The notes below the pieces were generated by a model. That model was not told the origin of the DNA and ran no database searches. It saw only the letters and a program-made list of their open reading frames with translations. The translations under genes were made by a program, and so were the position numbers. From Ruminococcus albus AD2013 (GTDB lineage: Bacteria; Bacillota; Clostridia; Oscillospirales; Ruminococcaceae), in assembly GCF_000526775.1 (NCBI RefSeq), contig NZ_JAGS01000001.1, forward strand, positions 3,100,001 to 3,164,000: a DNA stretch of 64,000 bases. Reading direction: 5' to 3'. Position 1 is the stretch's first letter. The number at the start of each line of letters is the position of its first letter. Below, piece after piece: positions 60,070-64,000 of the stretch.

Positions 60070-60597
60070 TTACTGTGAGTTACTGTTATCTGTCAAAAGT
60101 TCGTCCCGACCGATATCGTGCAGTATCATATTAATGATATCATCAGCTGTCATATCCTCTGTTATTGCCTTTTCGGGAATATAGCGCAGATAGTCCTTAT
60201 CGTTCCACCATTCGCGCATTTCTTTTTCCCCGAAGTCGCCGCACTTATCACGGGTGGCGTGGCGGCGGAGAGTTTCCTCAAAGGGGATATCGAAGTAGTA
60301 GGCGTACAGCTCGTTTGGGTAGAGTTCCTGCGCTTTTTGGAAGAGAGGTCTGTACCAGTCCGATTTTGTTATGCCCTCGATGATGGCGGTATCAAAATGT
60401 TCGCGGGCGTATTCCAGCAGGGATATCATCAGCGGCATGGCGGGAGTATCTTCGCCGTCGCGGGCATATAGCATTTCGCGGCGGACGAAGTCCTGAGGTA
60501 TCAGCATGGTATTTCTGCCGATGATATGCTGAAGACGCGCCGCAACGGTTGATTTTCCGCTGGCTGAATTTCCTCGCAGGATAATAAGTTTGGGCAT
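60070..60597 (-). CDS. P-loop kinase (AAA_33/zeta-toxin-like fold)
   Basis: A 175-residue protein with Walker A RGNSASGKSTVA at residues 8-19, LIPQDFVRREML, and IIEGITKSDW and RRHATRDK as putative Walker B and lid regions. It looks like a small nucleoside or uridine-type kinase related to the zeta-toxin or chloramphenicol phosphotransferase groups. No antitoxin is next to it. TTAGGAGA precedes the ATG. Substrate unknown. Confidence 0.75.
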   Translation of the reverse strand: MPKLIILRGNSASGKSTVAARLQHIIGRNTMLIPQDFVRREMLYARDGEDTPAMPLMISLLEYAREHFDTAIIEGITKSDWYRPLFQKAQELYPNELYAYYFDIPFEETLRRHATRDKCGDFGEKEMREWWNDKDYLRYIPEKAITEDMTADDIINMILHDIGRDELLTDNSNSQ

Positions 60598-60605
60598 ATT
60601 GGTTC

Positions 60606-60643
60606 TCCTAAAAATAACGGCATTTCTTTTTAAGGAAATGCCG
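60606..60643 (-). terminator. Terminator between the PLP enzyme and the kinase gene
   Basis: CGGCATTTC (60618-60626) pairs with GAAATGCCG (60635-60643); a U-rich tail follows on the minus strand. Confidence 0.85.
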
Positions 60644-60669
60644 CGAAGTTTATCATGTTGTTTTTTGTA

Positions 60670-61869
60670 TCAGTCTACGGTTTCAAGACCCTCTGCCTTG
60701 AATGCCTGTCTGAGGTCGTTGATGAGGTCGTTCTTGTCCTCGATACCGATAGCCACACGGTAGAATCCGCCGTGGAATTCCTGTGGGTAGAGGTACATTC
60801 TCTCGTCGTCCTCACCGAGGAATACTATCAGGCTGCCTGTGTTGCCCAGTGATACAGCTGATGTGAATACATTCAGGTGAGTAACTACTCTGTTGTAGAG
60901 GTCGTGCTCGCCCTTGAGACCGAAGCTGAGTACGCCGCCGAAGCCGTGCTTCATCTGCTTTACTGCCAGCTCGTGACCCTTGAAGCTCTTCAGACCGGGG
61001 TATGCTACGAAGCTTACGCAGGGCTGTTTTTCAAGCCATTCAGCTACTGCCAGAGCGTTGTCGTTATGCACCTGCATACGCAGAGGGAATGTAGCAGCAC
61101 CTCTCTGTATCAGCCATGCATTGAAGGGGCTGATGCAGCCGCCGATATTTACCTGTGCCTGATAGCGGATAGCTTCGCAGGTCTCGTGGTCGGTGATGAT
61201 AGCGCCGCCCATGGAATCGCCGTGGCCGTTGATGTACTTTGTAAGGCTCTCAACAACGAAATCAACACCGTATTCCAGAGGTCTGGTATTGTAAGGCGAA
61301 GAGAATGTATTATCAACGGATACCTGTATATTGTTCTCGTGTGCCAGCTTTACGATAGCTTCGATATCGCAGATACAGCAGGTAGGATTGCCGGGAGTCT
61401 CGAAGTGGATAAGCTTGGTGTTGGGCTTGATTGCAGCCTTTATCTTTTCGATGTCAGTGCAGTCAACTATGCTTGTCTCGATGCCCCACTTTTCGCACCA
61501 GAGTTCGTTGAAGATACGGTAGGTAGCGATATATGTAACAGTGGAGAATATAACGTGGTCGCCATTTTTGAGCTTTGTGAAGAACAGAGCGGAAAGTGCT
61601 GCAACACCGCTTGCGAGAACTACGCAGTCCTCACCGCCGTGGAGATTAGCGACTTTCTTTTCCAGCATACCCTGATTGACGCCGCCGTTTCTGGTATATA
61701 TATTAGCTTCTGATGCAGACCAGTTCATAGTAGAAGGGTCATAGGGCAGCAGGAAGCTGTTTGCCATATAGATAGAAGGCTCGATAGCACCGCTTGCGGG
61801 GTCTGGCTCAGCGCCGACGTGGATAGCGCGGGTGGTAAAACTCATTTCTTCAAGATTCTTGTCACTCAT
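60670..61869 (-). CDS. PLP-dependent Cys/Met metabolism enzyme
   Basis: A 399-residue enzyme of the cystathionine gamma-synthase/methionine gamma-lyase fold. PLP lysine in ESLTKYINGHGD (about 215), IYTRNGGVNQGMLEKKVANLHG and LASGVAALSAL at the active-site region, and FETPGNPTCCICDI are clear. Exact reaction (cystathionine gamma-synthase, gamma-lyase or O-acetylhomoserine sulfhydrylase) cannot be told from sequence alone. It has a TATAAT upstream (near 61920-61930) and a terminator. The LysR gene directly upstream on the same strand may regulate it. Confidence 0.9.
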   Translation of the reverse strand: MSDKNLEEMSFTTRAIHVGAEPDPASGAIEPSIYMANSFLLPYDPSTMNWSASEANIYTRNGGVNQGMLEKKVANLHGGEDCVVLASGVAALSALFFTKLKNGDHVIFSTVTYIATYRIFNELWCEKWGIETSIVDCTDIEKIKAAIKPNTKLIHFETPGNPTCCICDIEAIVKLAHENNIQVSVDNTFSSPYNTRPLEYGVDFVVESLTKYINGHGDSMGGAIITDHETCEAIRYQAQVNIGGCISPFNAWLIQRGAATFPLRMQVHNDNALAVAEWLEKQPCVSFVAYPGLKSFKGHELAVKQMKHGFGGVLSFGLKGEHDLYNRVVTHLNVFTSAVSLGNTGSLIVFLGEDDERMYLYPQEFHGGFYRVAIGIEDKNDLINDLRQAFKAEGLETVD

Positions 61870-61967
61870 TATTTTACTTCCTTTCAGAATAATGCTTTAT
61901 CGTAATAAAATACCAAAGCTTATTATATCATATCAGACGACGAAATTTGTAAATTTAATGTGAATTT

Positions 61968-62912
61968 TTACTGCGAAATATCAGAGCTTTCGTCGAGAAG
62001 GATGAAGCCATAGCTGTCGATGACCTTTTTCAGGGTATCCACATAGCGTTTTGCGGCGTTGGAAAGTCCTGTGCGGCTGTTCTCTATCCAGCCCAACAGC
62101 ATATCTTCATCGGTGACGAGAGGAACGGCGGTTATGGTGCCGCTGTTGATATCACTGCCCAGCACGCCGCTGGATATGGTATAGCCGTTGAGTCCGCCTA
62201 AGAGATTGAACAGCGTTGCGCGGTCGCTTACGTGTATCTGCTTTTTGAATGTTCGGGTACTGCATATCTCTTCGGAGAAATAGAAGGAATTCAGCTGACC
62301 CTGCTCGAAGCATACAAAGGGGTAGTCTTCAAGCTGTTCATAGGTGACCTGCTTTTCCTTTGCGAGGGGGTGTTCCTTACTGATGAAAACGTGGGGGTCG
62401 GCGCGGAAAAGGGGGTGGAAGACCAGATTGTTCTCTTTCAGCAGTTTGAGTATCACCTTGCGGTTGAAGTCGTTGATGAACAGTATACCCACCTCGCTGT
62501 TGAGGTCTTTGACATCTTCGATTATCTCGCCTGTGCGGGTCTCGCGGAGGGTGTACTCATAGGATTCGTGGTCAAGCTCGGAGAGCATTATCACGAAAGC
62601 TTCAACTGCAAAGGCGTAATGCTGGGTGGATATGGAGCATATCCTTTTTATCTTTTTGTCGCCCGAGTAGTGGGCTTCAAGGAGTTCAGCCTGCTCGACT
62701 ACCTGTCTTGCATAGCTGAGAAACTCGGTGCCCTCGGAAGACAGTGTCATACCTCTTGGGGTGCGGCGGAATATCTCGATGCCAAGCTCTTTTTCAAGCT
62801 CCTTTACGGCGTTTGAAAGGCTGGGCTGGGAGATATACAGCTGTTTTGCGGCTTCGCTGAGAGAGCCGCAGTTCACGATGGTTATTACATATTTAAGCTG
62901 CTGTAATGTCAT
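61968..62912 (-). CDS. LysR-type transcriptional regulator
   Basis: A 314-residue regulator. The N-terminal winged helix (1-65) has QQLKYVITIVNCGSLSEAAKQLYISQPSLSNAVKELEKELGIEIFRR, a standard LysR domain, then the two-part effector domain (about 90-300). It is near a sulfur-amino-acid PLP enzyme, so a CysB/YtlI-like role in cysteine or methionine metabolism is likely. GGAGG precedes the ATG. Gap to the PLP gene is about 98 bases. Confidence 0.93.
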   Translation of the reverse strand: MTLQQLKYVITIVNCGSLSEAAKQLYISQPSLSNAVKELEKELGIEIFRRTPRGMTLSSEGTEFLSYARQVVEQAELLEAHYSGDKKIKRICSISTQHYAFAVEAFVIMLSELDHESYEYTLRETRTGEIIEDVKDLNSEVGILFINDFNRKVILKLLKENNLVFHPLFRADPHVFISKEHPLAKEKQVTYEQLEDYPFVCFEQGQLNSFYFSEEICSTRTFKKQIHVSDRATLFNLLGGLNGYTISSGVLGSDINSGTITAVPLVTDEDMLLGWIENSRTGLSNAAKRYVDTLKKVIDSYGFILLDESSDISQ

Positions 62913-62930
62913 TGAGTTTACGCCTCCTAA

Positions 62931-64000
62931 TTATTCCTCGGCGGTGAGGTGAACTATCACGGGTACGATATATACTGCCGCAAACACTGCCGCGCATGCA
63001 GTCATGACAGCCCACATGAGGGCTTTTGAAGCCTTTTCGGGGACTTTCAGTTTTTTGCTGATAACGAAGTGCCAGAGTATGCAGAGGACAGTGCCTGCAA
63101 GGCTCATGAATAAGCCTGCGATGAATCCCTTGGGTATTGCGGTGACGGTGATATCGTTCTCGCCGTCGGTGAGTTCAACTGCGGTGAGGTCGCCGAGGAC
63201 CCTTATGCAGGGGGCGGACTTTCCGTTGATGCGGACTTTCAGACCGTCGGTGTAGGGTACATTTATCAGGCAGTACTGTCCTGCGCTTGCGTTAATGGTG
63301 CCTGTGAGTTTTCCGCCTTTGCGGGTGAAGCCCACTGTCTGGGCGGCTTCGGCGGCAGCTCTGAGTTTATCGGTATCTATTGCAGTTACGCCGAGGGAAC
63401 GCATATCGGCATCCTTTTTGACCTTGGCTGTTATTGTGACGGTTTCGTTCTCAAATTCGCCCAGTTTCTGCAAACCGTTGAATTCGCCGCTTGGGTAGTT
63501 TGTCTTTATCATACTGCCGTTGACTAAGATATCGAAACTGCCGTCGATATCACTGCCGAGGGATACCTGCGGACGGTCAAAAGCATCGAAGTAGAGAGAC
63601 TGTCTGCCGCTTATATCGAGGGTGAGTTCAAGGGTATCGCCGTTTGTTACGGTATAGCCGCTTCCGTTCTCGGCACCCTCAAATGCATAGGCTTTTACTG
63701 CATCTTCGGTGAGAACGTTATCGCAGATGAACTGCTGTATCTCGCTTCTGGTCATATCGGGGAGCTCGCCTTCGATGGCTGAGATATCGCCGATGATAAC
63801 GCCGGAGGGGAGATAAGCGCTGTTTTCTGTGATGGAGTAATCTCCGTTGGAGTATACCGCGTTTTCGGCATCGCCGCGTACTATCTGATACTTTATGCTC
63901 ATTAGCATATCTGTGAGTTCGGTGCCGCCGTAGCTGCCTACGTCCATCCAGTTTGAGGACACGCCCATGCGTTTCATCATGAACATATAATCCTGACTGT
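62931..64000 (-). CDS. YfhO family membrane protein, C-terminal part (cut by window edge)
   Basis: The open frame continues past base 64000, so only about the last 355 residues are seen. VGSYGGTELTDMLMSIKYQIV near the left of the visible part is typical of the YfhO extracytoplasmic C-terminal domain. Two membrane helices near the end (about residues 285-345) finish the protein. It is a relative of the YfhO protein at 14215-16644, though the two are not recent copies. The LysR gene follows 18 bases downstream. Confidence 0.85.
   Translation of the reverse strand, partial: SQDYMFMMKRMGVSSNWMDVGSYGGTELTDMLMSIKYQIVRGDAENAVYSNGDYSITENSAYLPSGVIIGDISAIEGELPDMTRSEIQQFICDNVLTEDAVKAYAFEGAENGSGYTVTNGDTLELTLDISGRQSLYFDAFDRPQVSLGSDIDGSFDILVNGSMIKTNYPSGEFNGLQKLGEFENETVTITAKVKKDADMRSLGVTAIDTDKLRAAAEAAQTVGFTRKGGKLTGTINASAGQYCLINVPYTDGLKVRINGKSAPCIRVLGDLTAVELTDGENDITVTAIPKGFIAGLFMSLAGTVLCILWHFVISKKLKVPEKASKALMWAVMTACAAVFAAVYIVPVIVHLTAEE

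Noticed and set aside
60070..60597. Zeta-type toxin of a toxin-antitoxin pair
   Set aside because: The P-loop fits, but there is no epsilon-like antitoxin next to it and terminators separate it from its upstream neighbour.

Overview
The window looks like a chromosomal segment of a cellulosomal, low-to-medium GC Clostridia species, most likely a Ruminococcus close to R. albus. The reasons are two proteins ending in type I dockerins with the NVTDITK...AAHVKGKK repeat style, a small cohesin-like surface protein, SpoVT, the Gram-positive order of the rimP-nusA-rnpM-ylxQ-infB-rbfA operon, ECF-type transport, and many lipoproteins. I found no prophage, CRISPR array or complete insertion sequence.

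Layout. 1-4250: right part of a RiPP-like cluster (PqqD end, S26-like peptidase, HPr-kinase-like protein, ABC exporter, acyltransferase), overlapping genes closed by a strong terminator. 4607-9254: spoVT, trmO, a small AT-rich gene, aroF with a phenylalanine-rich leader peptide and a terminator in its leader, a lipoprotein, and the cohesin-like protein. 9788-9938: two tRNA-Gln genes with a clear promoter and terminator. 10224-13834: mscL, alr, a lipoprotein, a sigma factor and a zinc-ribbon protein. 14215-18420: YfhO membrane protein, NUDIX hydrolase, DHHW protein. 18854-24705: an efflux-type permease and membrane fusion protein without an ATPase, then an SGNH hydrolase lipoprotein.

24802-33144 (minus strand): an SDR epimerase, dusB, a small protein, a gldA/gldF/gldG-like ABC system with a DUF4340 protein, and a lipoprotein. 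33173-41922 (minus strand): the translation and transcription operon rimP, nusA, rnpM, ylxQ, infB, (GNAT), rbfA, nrnA, truB, ribF, preceded by a strong promoter and an attenuator-like hairpin. 42210-44287: PII-like, LCP-like and SLOG proteins. 44436-48087: two divergent dockerin proteins, one with leucine-rich repeats and one with a beta-propeller.

48378-59242 is the most interesting region. It holds nine tightly packed genes: two DUF4430 proteins, an alpha-toroid protein like the N-terminal domain of intrinsic factor/transcobalamin, a MoxR-DUF58-(pseudo)transglutaminase trio, and a full ECF transporter (EcfT, fused EcfA1-A2, S component). In vertebrate B12 carriers the alpha-barrel and the DUF4430-type beta domain are one protein. 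Here they are separate surface proteins next to an importer, so I read this as a surface corrinoid (or similar cofactor) capture and uptake system. The ligand is inference. The window ends with radC-like, P-loop kinase, PLP sulfur-amino-acid enzyme, LysR and the C-terminal part of a second YfhO protein.
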